Below are positions 1-12,736 of a DNA stretch of 64,000 nucleotides, one piece after another. How positions within the stretch are numbered: the stretch's first letter is position 1; each line of letters begins with the position of its first letter. This DNA comes from Hanleya hanleyi. Its lineage: Eukaryota > Mollusca > Polyplacophora > Lepidopleurida > Hanleyidae. A program made the position numbers and the translations under genes. Location of the stretch: NCBI GenBank assembly GCA_036873755.1, contig JAVTVY010033641.1:1-64000 (forward strand). The letters run 5' to 3'. The notes beneath the pieces are model-generated. The model worked only from the letters and a program-made list of their open reading frames with translations, did not search any database and was not told the origin of the DNA.

Positions 1-16
1 TAATCCTATATGCACA

Positions 17-76
17 GACACCACCAACACCACCACCATCACCACACACCACCACCACCACCTCCACCACCACCAG
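17..76. repeat. (CCA)n microsatellite
   Basis: Run of CCA/ACC triplets with a few interruptions. It opens a His/Pro-rich reading frame on the + strand that is a product of the repeat, not a gene. Confidence 0.9.
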
Positions 77-120
77 GCTTTGACGCCCGTCATCGCACGG
101 TGGTGGTGGTAGCTCCCGTA

Positions 121-190
121 GGACGGAGCTCTTGGATCAGAGCTCTTGGAGCACGGAGCTCTTGGAGTCTGAGCTTGGAGCTCTTGGAGT
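121..190. repeat. GGAGCTCTTGGA minisatellite
   Basis: Four to five imperfect copies of a 12-16 base unit containing GGAGCTCTTGG, directly after the CCA microsatellite. No coding sense is apparent. Confidence 0.8.
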
Positions 191-3100
191 GACGTCATCG
201 TACGCATGCGCACACCCCTGTAACCTATAGCCCGTAGGACAAAGGGTACACCAGGGTAGCTGACTGTGGAGATAATCTAGACAGTGCGTTGTTTAAAGAT
301 TTCGCAATTTCTGCCTGAATGTTTACATGTACCGACACACTGTACGTAAACTGAGTGTGTGGTGAATAAAACATTATTTAGTCATTAAAAGGTCATGACA
401 GCTGATAAAGTGAAGTAATTGAGTGTGATGTATTAACATCACAAAATATAAAAGATAGATAGCTGTTTATTGTATTTCAGTAAAATTGTGTTAAACTGAT
501 GAAAATGTACAGGTTTGCCTACACAACCAGCAGCACATTTTGATCATCCCTGTATATATTGGAATCGGGCAGATTTGACTATTAGTATCAGGCGATTCAA
601 AACAATTGATGAAAATGATCAAATCTCAGCTTTCCGGTGCCATTTTTAGCGCTCTATTATTTTGAACGTATGCGCTTAGTTTCACAAATGCGTGTAAGCC
701 CTATTCCGATCATAGCTTATCAGTGATCCATAATATAAATATTTTGAGTGGCAATTCAGCACCCTTCCTGGTTTTTTTTCGTGAATATACCTTTCAATCT
801 GTTAATATTACTCAGACGCAATAAAAGTCACATAAAGCTATCACTCACTATTGTATAAGGGCTTATATGGGTACGGACAGTTTCACTCGGAGAATTCCCC
901 ATTGGACAGTTCCTCGCTCCATCTTTAACCCAGAATATAAAAATGTCATTTACAATAAAAAAAAACACACACACACACACACACAAATGGTCTATTATTT
1001 CTCATTAAAGCACGGAAAACTTACAGAATACAATAACTGTCCACCTTCACTTATTGGGAAAACAAAGAAGAGCCTGTCTGTACTATATACCAATGATATT
1101 AAACGCACGTGTTATACTGTTCAAAAGAAATACCAAATGTCTTACATGAATATTGTGCTATATTCATGTCCACTATATGGTCGCTAAACATTATCTGAAA
1201 TATAACACTGAAAAGCATAAATATTCTGATTTTTTATGGGTTCAATTCGAAGTGTCTAAGTGGGGAAATGTCCATTCTATCCATGTTATTTTGGGCTGAA
1301 TTAGCAAGTAAATGATCCAGGTAGTTGCACTACTCTTTTGAGAACACAGTAGACTGAACAGATATTACATGCCAATGCTCCGATTACGTTGTATCACGTA
1401 ACACGATGAACGTGGCAGTTTGAAATGAATGTAAAGTAAACAAACTGGGAACTTGTCAATATTCGAAATACAAGTTGACTGGTAGATCTGAAGATAAGGG
1501 TGTGAGGAGTGATCAATGTACATCTGCCTTCAAAATATATACCGGTGTGAGTTGATACGGAAGGAGTGGAATACCACTAATTGTAACTCTCAACTCCACA
1601 AATCATCACTTTCGTGTGGTTGAAAGGAAACAAAGTTATTTTCAGTACTTTATTAATGGCGTCAACCAGGATGCTCCCCAAAACTATGCAATTACATCCT
1701 GCCCACAAGAAGCAACGGCACTCAGAGTTATTCATGGGAATATAATTCATGTGTTTGTGATAGATTGTCACAGTCCAGGATTAATAATCATGAACATAAG
1801 TCAGGTTATATAAGCTACAAACACACAGTGCTACAAACACACAGTGAGTAATACGCCATAACAAATATGAACAGAAATGAGGCGTCGATGGTGTGTATAT
1901 GAAATGTGTATGTACTTGTACATCAAATGTCGGTTCACTTGTGAGATAACAACCATGCAACCAAGCAATATATCCTCTACCATAATTGCCTCTGTGGTTG
2001 ACAAGATGTGATATATTGGGTGGTTTGTCTTGTTTAATACCGGTACTTAAAATAATAACAATTCATAATAACCGTCTGTTTCAACAAAATTTGGTAGACA
2101 CATTGCTTAAATATATGCACAATAATGTTTTGAAGATTCAGGTAAAACAGAACGAACAGAGTGGCTGTGTGTCGAGTAGGCGTGAGAAGGGGGGGGGGCT
2201 GTCGTTCATGTACGAAATTACACAAGAAAAATGAAAAATAATATGATAGGAGCCGTCTATTTCAACGAAATTTGGAACACCTCTTCCTCAATGTAGAGTC
2301 AAAAAAATTACGAAATTTATCGAAATGTGCATTAAGACGACCAAGAAAATTAGAAATGTTTGTACCTGGTACCCAACAATGTTGTGTCACCGATGTGATT
2401 GTGAGGCGATTTGAAAAACAAAATAATTGTTCGGTCATCACGTGACTCGTCGAATGGCCGTTCCAATGAGACTACGTGGTCCGTTCAATATATCGTAATT
2501 GTTACAAATTTAACGAGAACCAGTGGCGGAGTGCAGTGGGCGAAAGGTGGTGTACTATATGGCAGTGCACTTTTTTTCTGAAAACGGAAAGGACTCTCAT
2601 AATATTAATACCTCCAAACCAACATTACTGTGACAAACACACTTAAGCCATTTGTGTTTTTTGTAACTGTGCGTGTGTGTGTTCGCGATAGTTATAGACA
2701 CCGAATCACTGAGAGACATCAAACTACGACTACGCTTGGAAAAAAAATCTGAACAGTATGTACCGGCCTAGAATTTTGAAAATTGGCTTAAGATAAACTT
2801 AACGTATGCTTGATAAAATAAATTCAGTATGATTGGATGGTATAATGGGCTACAATGAAACGCGTCCCCGTCACCCCTTCCCACCTCGCCTCCTCACCCC
2901 TCTCTAATTCTCCTACTTTTGCCACTGGGCAGAAAGAACCTCTTCCCCCTCCGCCAATTTATAAACGTCGTAAATATTCAGTAGGCCATACCGTACTCCA
3001 CCTCAGGTTTGCGCTGCTATTTCAAGTTAAATGAAATAATTTCGTCTTAGCACAGCTTTACTCAGCAAATGAGATACAATCCAAACCGTATCTGTACTTC

Positions 3101-3302
3101 CGAACCCTTATTGCTGATTTCCGCTCATATTTGGTGATAAGCAGCAGATATGGATAGTTAAACCTCGCTGTCGTCTGCGCGTCACCGATAATGTCGATAA
3201 GAGACACACCCGTCCTGCCTCACGAACATTTATCTCTACCACTGCCTCGGGCCTTGACATCAAAGTTCGACCGCCCAGATATAATCGGTGATTTCTTTAT
3301 TT
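191..3302. other. Non-coding stretch, no gene recognised
   Basis: Short open frames only, none with a recognisable motif. It holds a (CA)n run at 965-986. A loosely repeated segment has related copies near 2055-2105 and 2235-2275, sharing CCGTCT.TTTCAAC and AAATTTGG. A homopolymer G run lies near 2190. I see no promoter, RNA gene or exon I can defend. Confidence 0.6.
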
Positions 3303-3462
3303 GTCACCACTAGCGGAAACACATTTGGGGCATCTAAACGCTGATTTTTACAAACGTCACCAGTATAATCAGTTTAAGGGAATGATAACACTGGTGACAT
3401 TAAGGAAAATCAGCAGTATGGATTAGTGTCAAAACGGAACGCACAATACCGCTAGTGGTGAC
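3303..3462. repeat. Nested inverted repeat (MITE-like)
   Basis: The outer arms are a perfect 14-bp inverted repeat, GTCACCACTAGCGG at 3303-3316 and its reverse complement at 3449-3462. Inside lie two more perfect arm pairs in nested order: CTGATTTT (3341-3348) with AAAATCAG (3406-3413), and GTCACCAGT (3356-3364) with ACTGGTGAC (3390-3398). The 160-bp whole could fold into one long interrupted hairpin. It fits a small non-autonomous DNA element, though no clear target duplication was identified. Confidence 0.6.
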
Positions 3463-3645
3463 GTTTTCTTGAAATCATCGATTGCGTCGAAACAAGATCA
3501 GTAGGAAAAGGGACCATGTTACTGGTGATTTTTTGGCACTTTGTCACCACAGCTTGTTCACAGTGTCGACATCTAATAAAGCCATCACAACGTTGATAGG
3601 AGAGTTTTCAGTGAATCAGCAGTGCTGAATGTGGTGGTTGTGTCC

Positions 3646-3677
3646 AGAGAGAGAGAGGGAGAGAGAGGGAGAGAGAC
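3646..3677. repeat. (GA)n microsatellite
   Basis: GAGAGAGAGGGA-type dinucleotide-rich run. Confidence 0.85.
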
Positions 3678-3970
3678 TGAAGTGAATTTTGACTGAGAGT
3701 GGCGTTTACCTTTTTATCGGTGGTATACAGATGGACTATATATACACTGCGTTACTTGCCACATTTGTCATCTCTGAATGTGGTTATTCGTGTCATTGGA
3801 TTCACTCTGCCGGAAACAACAACGTACTACAAGTATCACCAAACTCCAGGCAATTGATTTACTATTAGGTACGCAAGGGGTTGGAAATTATTTTTTTAAT
3901 TTGAAGAAATCAAACACACTCGTGTTAACACTGTCCTTCCTTGATTCCTTCAACCTATCAATATTGCAAT

Positions 3971-4228
3971 AGTCCATTTACGGAGATATTTATGCACTTT
4001 CGAATCCTGGTACACAGCTACCACTGTTTGTGTATCCAACAAGTCTTCTCGAGTGAGTTCCAGAAGGCCCTCCCTCTGTAGGCGGGATCTGTAAACTCTG
4101 TGCAGGGGAAGTAATCCTGGCGAACAGAAGAAGGGGCCGTATACAATTGACAAGTTGTCGTGAGCACTGACCATTCTCTTGAGGTGATCAAATTTACCCG
4201 ATGATGGCCAGCGTGGGTAATTCTTCAT
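3971..4228 (-). other. Unrecognised minus-strand open frame, possible exon
   Basis: A minus-strand frame of about 86 residues of mixed, non-repetitive composition, with stretches such as HLKRMVSAHDNLSIVYGPFF and LTREDLLDTQTVVAVYQDSK. On the minus strand a possible donor (CC|GTAAAT) lies near 3978 and a possible acceptor (TTCAG) near 4233, but the acceptor has a poor pyrimidine tract. No neighbouring exons of the same gene were found on the minus strand. I do not recognise the protein. It may be a chance frame. Confidence 0.15.
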
Positions 4229-5672
4229 TTCTGAACCGTCATCATCATTCTTTTGAGAACATGATAAATAAGAAGAAAAATGTTCACTTCAATAATAAAA
4301 ACACACGCGCGGCAAAAACTGTATATCCAGGATAATGAGTCATAATTTCGGTCGTGATTTAAATTGGTATAAAATCATTTCAAACATCGTTCGATACGGT
4401 GATTTATTTTTTTAATATACCCGCATAATTAATGCTATGAATGGCTAAATATCGCATCTTTACAACGGTTTGTTATCGTCTATGACTGTGAAAATGGCGA
4501 GAATAAATTAATCGAGATGATAGTGATGCTGATTAAAAGCTAGATTTCAGGCATCACATCTGATGAGCCTTCTTGACCAGCGCCTAGCCTACCAAGCGCA
4601 AAAGGGCAACAGGGCTTCCTGCATTGGCAACATGACTTCGCCTTCTCCCTTTGTGTTCTATCGCCATTACTGGAAACTAACATTATTATTTGGGGATGGC
4701 ACAATGCTCACTGACAAGCTATTCAAATATAGTCATGCCTGTATTTGGTATATTCGAGTGTAATATTTATAGATTCAGTTTATCGTTGAAATCCCATGCT
4801 CGAATCAGCCATACAAAAGATGCAAACACCAGAACTAGTACTGGAACTTTGGATTTCAATGGCGCTTTTGGCGAGTCGGCTGGCAAGACAGGCAACCCGA
4901 TGATTAGCCTCATCCCCATTGAATGCTTCAGACTGTGACACTTTGTCCACAACATTATGAATTATAAGCGTCTGGTCCGTCATTCGTAATTCAGCCGTCG
5001 TACACTAAAGAATGTCCGCGTCCATAATCCAAAGACCTATTCCATATTCCATATAACAATATTATCACCAAACTAAAAAAGATCATCATAGTATACATAA
5101 ACATAGGCTAGTTTTCTGCAAGAGAGAAGTGGTCAACAGTTTTCAATGATGCCAGCCAGACATCATGATGTTCCAAAAATATCAAATCCGTATTGCTGAT
5201 CAGTATTCTTAATCCATAGTATTCGTTGTAAAGTCGTCATCTAGAGAATGAGTTATCCCAGTCACGCTTTGATTGTGACTGTTCATATGAACAATATGAG
5301 GCTCTTGAAGTACATGGGTTCATACGGCTCCTAGTCACGGTTTAAGCAGAATTAGACACAAGTTACGAAACGTAACGCCATAGATCTTGCATGCTACACT
5401 CGTATTTTGCTATCAGCATGCGATATATCGCCAAATTTGAGAAACTTTGAGTGGAGGCGCTTGGCGTTACATATCTGCCGGACTATATATTTTATCGTTA
5501 ATATCGAACCGACGGCGCGGTTAATAAGCTACAATAAAAACGGTTATAAAATATACTATAAAACTCTCTTGAACTCTCGAGTTACTACATTAAACGCTCA
5601 TCTGAGATGGGAAACATTTCTTGGAAAAATTGAATCGGAGTGGCTTATATGAAATAATAAGTGGCTTATATG
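4229..5672. other. Non-coding stretch with a diverged dispersed repeat
   Basis: No convincing gene. From about 4960 to 5150 the sequence resembles the end of the intron-1 duplicated repeat (15120-15290 and 18255-18420). Shared blocks include CCATAATCCAAAGACCTA and a GCGGTCAACAGTTT-like block. A further short relative lies near 9335-9400. This points to a dispersed repeat family with copies in several states of decay. Confidence 0.5.
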
Positions 5673-5673
5673 A

Positions 5674-6150
5674 AATGGTGAAAAGATCGCACATAAATGC
5701 ATATCTAAAACCAAACGTTTTCTAAAACGAAAGGACGTACGTTTCATAACACTCTGGCAAACGAAGAAAATCGGATTTTTCGTTTCCAACAAAGATCCAA
5801 CCCCTACAAAATACAGAAGTTCTATAATTTACAAATTCACCTGCCCGGCATGTGACAGTCGATATATCGGCAAAACGGATAGGTGTTTGAAACAACGTGC
5901 ACGTGAACATTCCACAGGAAATAGTAACATTTGCAACCATATTAACAACTGTGAGGGATTTCAGATCTGGAGCCTGTTCAACCAACCAGATTCTCCCGCT
6001 AACATTAGTAGAGCCGAAATGTCTGGACTAATGATTCAAGAAAACTGTGAAATAATAGACTCCTCTGGACACTGGTCTGAAGTTCTCTTACGAGAGGCAT
6101 TAGCTATAAGACGCTACAGACCCCATTTAAATCATGGTCTAAAAGCATGA
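5674..6150 (+). pseudogene. Penelope-like element fragment, GIY-YIG endonuclease domain
   Basis: An open frame of 158 codons ending in a natural stop carries the C-terminal endonuclease region of a Penelope-like retroelement. The visible order is KKIGFFVSNKDPTPTKYRSS, IIYKFTCPACDSRYIGKT, then LKQRAREH and NICNHINNC. The IYK...RYIGKT pair is the GIY-YIG core, the CPAC cysteines are typical of the Penelope version, and R..EH follows as expected. The upstream reverse transcriptase is absent: two in-frame stops lie at 5650 and 5671 and no RT motifs were found before them. It is therefore a 5'-truncated copy of a retroelement whose full protein is RT plus GIY-YIG. A DNA-repair GIY-YIG protein is less likely because of the Cys pattern and the repeats that follow. 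Confidence 0.8.
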
Positions 6151-6247
6151 AAGGAACTTGTATTATTCAGATGAATGTATAACTGTTTTATAACAGTTCC
6201 GGATTATTGTGTTGTCTCATAGTACCGGGTTGTTGTGTTGCTATAAT

Positions 6248-6451
6248 GGTCTGGCTATCTTTACTGTGAACACTATTTAATACTGTCTGCCTGAATCTAC
6301 AACATGAACACTATTCAATAATTTGTGACTTTCTTGCCGCTCTAATAATGGTCTGACTATCTTCACTGTGAACACTATTTAATACTGTCTGCCTGAATCT
6401 ACAACATGGACATTATTCAATAATCTGTGACGTTTTGCCGCTCTAATGGCC
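6248..6451. repeat. Tandem duplication, period about 102 bp
   Basis: Two adjacent copies starting GGTCTG.CTATCTT.ACTGTG at 6248 and 6350. They differ by a few substitutions. They lie just 3' of the Penelope-like frame and are probably part of that element's 3' non-coding region. Confidence 0.75.
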
Positions 6452-6599
6452 AAAGCTACTCATGAGTTATATGCTCACCATTTTGACCAAACATCTGATT
6501 GGCTGCCTTGATACTCGCATTTGTGTACATACCTTGTTAAATACTGGAGTTGTCTCATTGTAAATATTCCTGATGATGGCATAAACATATGTTGAAATA

Positions 6600-7569
6600 T
6601 TGAATCACAAGATGTCTTTTTTAAGTATATTCGGAGTTACTTTCCTCCTATATTATATGAAATAAAGATGCAACAAAGCAGAGAGATGTGAAATATAATA
6701 ATATATATGATATCAATAAAGAATTATCAATCGAATATTGATTACTAACGTTATTGCATTTTAAACTTTATCCTGCTGTATCTAATTATGTACTTTAAAC
6801 AAAATTCCATCTCTTTTGAGAATGTTAACATAACAACCCTTTGTGTTTTTTTTACTGGAAAACAGGTTCGCCTCAGTGGGTTTCTTCCAGCAAAAGTTAC
6901 ACTTGGTCTTTTACAACCCAGAAATCAGCCACTCAATTTCTGCATTTCTATTGTTACATTTTCTATATATAAGATGAAAGTAGTCAAAAAAATCAATTGT
7001 TTGAATAGTTTTCAAAACTCTTCAAAATTAGTACACGGATCGTATAAATAAGGGTTACAAATTATAAGTACAACTGTTTCAGTTTAGTACGATAGAATAC
7101 AATGTGTAAAACTAAATAGAATATCAATTACAAGAAGTATATATCAACTTGTATAGCTAAAACAATAAGGGAGGTTTTATCGTCAATAAATGACGAAACA
7201 CAAAAGGGGTTCATGAGGAGAAGGTACATCGATGAAATAACTAGACTTTTATTTGACCGTATCAATCATACCGAGGGAAACACTATTCCAGAGCTATCAG
7301 TAAACCTCTAGATGAGGAGGATACACTGTTGTTGTTTTTTTAATTCAATGAATTTCAGACTGTTTGGAATAAATTTTATCTATTTCATTCTTCACTGTGT
7401 CATAATTCGCAATATATCTAATGAAAACCGTAAATTTTAAAAATACGATAATTTTATTAAACATATTAATAAACAACGAAAAATATATAGTCGATCAATG
7501 CATCAACAATGCTAAAATTAATATTAATTAATATTATCAAAAAGACTGAAATCAAACCAGAACAAAATC
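6600..7569. other. AT-rich stretch, no gene recognised
   Basis: Very AT-rich. Frames here are short and low in complexity. It separates the Penelope-like end from a LINE remnant, and part of it may be unrecognisable LINE sequence. Confidence 0.5.
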
Positions 7570-7589
7570 CGGAGAAATGAACTAAATTC

Positions 7590-8126
7590 AGAAGAATTAC
7601 CTTCGACTTCAACATACAGCTTCATTTACAGAACCTCAATGGACGCCACCCAATAATATTTTCGATACCAAATCATGCATAGAATGCATTGCACCTTCTG
7701 CAACCAAGAGAAAGAAAGTATCCTGCATTTTCTTTATGAATGTACTAATTTAAAACTAATCTGGAGCAAGCTTCATCATTGGTCAAAAGAGCTAGAAATT
7801 CAATGGAGGAGCCCACGAGATCGCAAGTGATCCTGAGTAATACAGATTCTGTTCTTAATGATCATCTGCTCTTACTTGGTAAACAATACAGATGCAGATA
7901 TTACAAACGTAAGCCTGCTTTCGATGGGTTAAGGGGCACTGTCATTAAAAACAGAGATATTGAGAGGTACATCGTTCTTCGTTCAGAAGTGGGGTCTCCT
8001 GGGGTTACCACCAAACAAGTATTAACCTATTGGTATCTTATGAATAATCCATTTTTTGTTAATCTGGTAGTTTTATGGATTTTATGGAGATCGATAGATC
8101 ACAAAAACCAATGTTTTCTCAAATAG
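7590..8126 (+). pseudogene. Decayed LINE (L1/Tx1-like) ORF2 C-terminus
   Basis: Two overlapping + frames together read like the C-terminal end of an L1/Tx1-type LINE polyprotein. The first (about 7681-7815) has CTFCNQEKESILHFLYEC, a C-x2-C-x8-H-x4-C zinc-binding pattern typical of LINE ends, followed by a Trp-rich stretch. The second frame (from about 7779) has LLLLGKQYRCRYYKRKP and GLRGTVIKNRDIERYI, the terminal segment expected downstream. A frameshift separates the two. No endonuclease or RT domain remains upstream, so this is a dead, 5'-truncated copy. Confidence 0.65.
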
Positions 8127-11100
8127 AGTTATTTTCACTTGAGGATGTTGGGGCCTGTGTGTGTGTGTGTTTGATTGTACGCTGTCCGATTTGTTTCAAT
8201 ATGAAAATGTGCTAGTTAAGGTTAGTGAACATAACATTGTAAAACATACGTTTTGTCTGGCTCTGGAATCGCGGACGCACTCGGAGAGAGTGATAAAAGA
8301 GGGAGAAACGGAAGTAATCTACAGATGGTGAAAAAATCCCATATACATCATAACCACGTGATCAAGGTCATCTTTCGCTATTGAAGTGGAGTGAGCCTGT
8401 GAAGCGGAGCATGTGCTGTGGGGAGGTTGCAGCGAAACATGTATTTATACTGGCAATGCTGTATTATTGATTTTAAAGAATATTAGACGATGCCTATTGT
8501 TTGCAAGTGTCTATTTAACTCCGATACAATAACACTATCAATGTTGTTTAGATTGTTAGTATTTTGAAACCAGCTATGATACCTATATTACCTTTTCTGT
8601 GGTATTGCCACTTTTAATGCAATGTCATGTGCCAAATCGTCGTCTGTCGGCAAGTGGACAGTGACGTGGTTTCGTGTCCTTCACGGTATTACCGTGTCAT
8701 TCATTTGACACTTTCAGCACCAATTCCCAAACGAGGATCTCGTGAGCCTCGAAATCGTCTCACGAGATACTGTAAAAATAATTGCGCTTCACGTTACAGT
8801 GTATCTCTGTTTGAACAGTTTCTGTGCGCTGCTTGTCGTTCATCATAGTATCTAAGCAAAACAAATGCTTCCATCCATTAAGATTGTGGATTATTTCAAT
8901 ATGCTACTCAACCCGAGTGGACTCCTGTAAGCCATTCTCGTTTCAAAAGAGCTGCTACAAAGCATACGTTCGCGATTCTAATGCGGTTTCGTTGTTCTAC
9001 ACAGCCTGCATTCTTCGCATAAGTACAACAAAAAGCTTCAAGTAGGCCACCTTACATCAAACTTCAATATGATCCTTATCCAGGTTAAGTGACATAATGT
9101 TAATTTCATAAACCGACGCACGATAACGTTATTCTTTTAAGTACACGTGAACTTCATATGGGAGGTGGGACGAGTGTCAGGTGAAAGGTAGTGCTATCAC
9201 ATATTGCATTAAGGTACACGGCAACCAAGATATCTGTCAATCCAGGTTAGCAAATATGGAATCTGTCGAAGAAATGAGGACGAAATTATCACATGAACAT
9301 GCTACTACATAAATTGTTGCCAACGGAAGGGATACATATACGAACCTCTAATCCGTCATGCAATATTCAGCCTTTGTTCATTGAGGAATTTCTGTTCATT
9401 TAAGGGAGCAGAGGACGTTCATTTCCCTGATCTTATGGGGCTGCAACATGGTCATTTGTCAAATTTTTCAAAACAAGCTGAATTTCCTAACAAAAGTTCC
9501 TAGACATCTCAAAATGGAATAAAAATCAACGAAAGACACAATACAAACCATTTATGCATTTTACTGGTGGTTCGATACTGTGATGGGATGAACCAAAAAA
9601 TTGGCATTTTAAATTCAACGCTTGGAGGGTACAAAGTGCTCCATAGGTTAAAAATTATTCCTCTGGAATACCCCCAAATTCACTCTTATTCACTTTCAAC
9701 AAGAAGAAAACTTCTGAATAGCTAATAAATACAACTTCAATAATATTCTCCACACCCACCCTGATTCCCCACCCCTACCCTCTCCTGGAAATAGGACTGA
9801 AAAGGATCTGTTTATCTGTTATACCTCTAATATTTTCTAAGAAAGTATGGTGTCCACCTGTTTTCATTACACATTTAACAAGCACTATATGTGTTTAGTA
9901 TTATATAAAAATGGGGGAAATTTGACCTTGGGAAGTTTTATTTATTGAGCATCAAAGTAGAAAAAATTCAAATTTCCCTATGTATTCAGTGTTATGGCTT
10001 TTAAGTGGTATACATGCATTTGGCTGCCACATTTTTTTCAACCTCTAGATATGAACGTCCTAAATCATCATAAAAACAATAGCACCAAATTCAAAGAAAA
10101 ACCACCAAGGTATACATAAACATAGACCCCTTTCTGACATGGGCTATTTGAAGTGTACCGCAGCTTAGGCAATTTCGCCCCCTCCCCCACAAATATCTCT
10201 TCAATTTCAAATGGAAATAATTTTCTAATGATAATATAATTTGGGGCACTCTTATGAGTGAAAAGACAAACAGTTTGGACAGAAACAGGGAAAATACAAC
10301 TTTTCAATTACTCAATGATACTTTTCTCCGATGCCATGCGGATAGGCACAAAATGACACCACTATGATAGGTTATGATGTCAGGGAGCTGTCATCTTCTG
10401 ATTTTCTGTCATGTTGGAGATAGTGTAAAAAGCTTGGTGGTGGGTGGAAGAAATTGAACTTCATACCTGCTACACTTTCAAGATGATTGGGTATAAACGT
10501 GACGTACCCGAAATAGTTGAAAAACGCAATGTTTGGGTCAAAATGGGATTTTGTAAACTTAGCATTTATGTAGCCTCTTTGAGATGTGAACCGAAGTGGA
10601 GGTACTGTTTTCTTCTGGTTTTATGTACTTTTGTCTCCTTCATTGTGAAAGAGATAATCGATTTGGTATTTCGGCCGTGTTCGTATTCCCAATAGAATAT
10701 TGCAACGAAGCTTCATTTTCAGATGTGGGATTGTCCCTGGACATAGAATCTTCATATTGAGAGGGTGCATTCAACAATACAATAAGTAACGTGCAAGGTA
10801 TAGAGGTTAGTGCTTGCGTTTTTCGAGTGAAAAAGGAAGGGATAACTCACGGAACGAGAAGTGTCAAGTGAGTTATCTTTCTTTCAAGTGAGTTATTTTG
10901 TTTTATATATAATTTCTATGTTGCATTGCCTGAATAATCACTCAAACTAGGAATTATTTCTGGGTCTCAAAGCTCAATTGAAGCTCCTGCGTGTAGATTA
11001 TTTAGCAGGACTTCCGGCGAACAACGATTGGCCATTATACCTGATTGAGTCAGAAACGGTCTGTGACGTATTTTAAATTGTTTTTTATAATATTTGACTC

Positions 11101-12498
11101 TCAAAGATATGAAAACAACCTTTTCAAATTTTAATCGAAAAAAGAAAGCTGGGCCAGTTTGATTGGCAACCTCCGAAATTTGCCGTAATGGTTTCGGGCT
11201 GGATGGCCCTATTTCTGGCGGTCTTATCTCGAAAAAATGGTATGCTGAATTTTCCATATGTTTGAGCGGAAAGGCCGGGCAATCTGGTGAGGTGGGTCAT
11301 TTGTGACGGCGAATATCAGGGAAGTTTTCTCAAGATGTGCTCTGCCATTTACTACATATTAAGTAAGGCCATTATTTAGTGGTTTGTGACCTCTTTGTCG
11401 CGTTATTTGTGACAGCGAATATCAGGGAATATAGTTTTCTCAAGATGTGCTCTGCCAATTTACTACATATTAAGTAAGGCCAATGTTTTGATGGTTTGTG
11501 ACCTCTTTGTCAAAACGGAAGTACTTTACTCCGCGAAACCTTGGCTACGGCTAATCAGACAAGTTCGCAGTGACCCAAATAGGATTTATGAATGGAGCCA
11601 GTCGCTATATATCAGACTGTGTACAATTCGGAAGTTTGTCTATTTTTCGAGGTGTCTTGAAAGCAGTTACATAGACTTTTCAGTAAATATTTTTCAGCCT
11701 CGGCAAATAGTGTCTTCTGGTCAATAAAACATCGTATTCCCCTTATTGAAATCATATAATTGTATTATCACATTTGTACCAGTCGCGCTGGTTTTCAAGG
11801 AGAATTCCACATCTTCATTGATGTTGCCAGTCCAGCTATACAAATTGTTATCTCATATTCTGAAATCCAAGTAATTTAACAACAGTTTCTGGAGAAGAAA
11901 GCATTGAAAATATGAAATTTGATGAGTGCTGGAGTGTAGGTGACTTTCGACCGAACGTTCGGTGACCTTCACCGTAACCGCACTGAATTGAAAATTGAAA
12001 AGGTCGGAAATACCACATTGGTCGGGATTTTCTTTTTTCCCCCCTAATATCCATTATCATTTAGGTTGATGAATGAATACAACGAAATATATCGTGGATA
12101 TGGGATACACGGTTTATGTCGTACTTCAGGGATCTCGTTTTACGGGATAATTGACACTGATGAGTGATTCGCCAGGTTTATGAACGTGATGAATGGTACA
12201 ATCAAAACATTTGGAATATTTTTGAAGAAACTGTCGTTTCTGTGACAAAGACAATAAATAAGCTATTGTTTTCTGTGTCGGTTGGGAGGGATATCAAGTT
12301 TGCTAGCGAAGCGATTGTGAAAGATCTCGTTCTCTGCGTTCAATCGCTTTTATACAATCTTTTGACCGGCTCATCTGATATTTTCCTTTCCAATCGACAG
12401 AGAATCCGATAACTTATACGTATGTTCATATCTATGCTACTTCGTTGAGTCTTTGACCTACTTAGATATATAATATATATCTCACATTTGGGTCAACC
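8127..12498. other. Non-coding stretch upstream of the transporter gene
   Basis: No exon, RNA gene or complete element recognised. It contains two perfect hairpins (8682-8696 with stem CACGGTA, and 8737-8768 with stem ATCTCGTGAG), a pair of ATAACTCAC/GTGAGTTAT inverted motifs near 10835-10905, and the tandem repeat listed separately. The last part should include the transporter promoter. The AT-rich run TATATAATATATAT near 12468-12481 is the only TATA-like candidate, and it lies only about 20 bases before the first ATG. Confidence 0.5.
11300..11510. repeat. Tandem duplication, period about 106 bp
   Basis: Two copies of a segment that includes GCGAATATCAGGGAA, TTTTCTCAAGATGTGCTCTG and GGTTTGTGACCTCTTTGTC. 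Small indels distinguish the copies. Non-coding. Confidence 0.8.
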
Positions 12499-12736
12499 AT
12501 GACAAGCAATATCATTGCACATGAGCAAGAAGGACGTTGGTCGAAGCCTCAGATAAATAACTCGTTTGTTTATCTATCTAAACGGAATGAGTGTATTACC
12601 ATGGAGAAAACTATAGACGTGGACGAGATTCTCATATCTTTGAAACCTTGGGGAAGATGGCAGGTACAACAACTAGCAAGCCAAGTACTTCTCATTATTC
12701 CGTCAATATTTCAGCTGCTGGCGACCATTTTACTTG
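12499..12736 (+). CDS. SLC22-like exon 1: N-terminus and TM1
   Basis: It encodes the cytoplasmic N-terminus and most of TM1 (QVLLIIPSIFQLLATILLG). DVDEILISLKPWGRWQ matches the family's start (DVDEIL..G.FGR.Q). Two ATGs are possible. The one at 12499 gives a 34-residue leader before the second at 12601. The second has the better context (ACCATGG) and starts right at the conserved segment (MEKTIDVDEIL), so it may be the true start. The exon ends in phase 1 at G|GTAAGTTT. Confidence 0.85.

Noticed and set aside
10..192. 60-residue His/Pro-rich open frame
   Set aside because: Translation of a CCA microsatellite and a minisatellite; no gene context.
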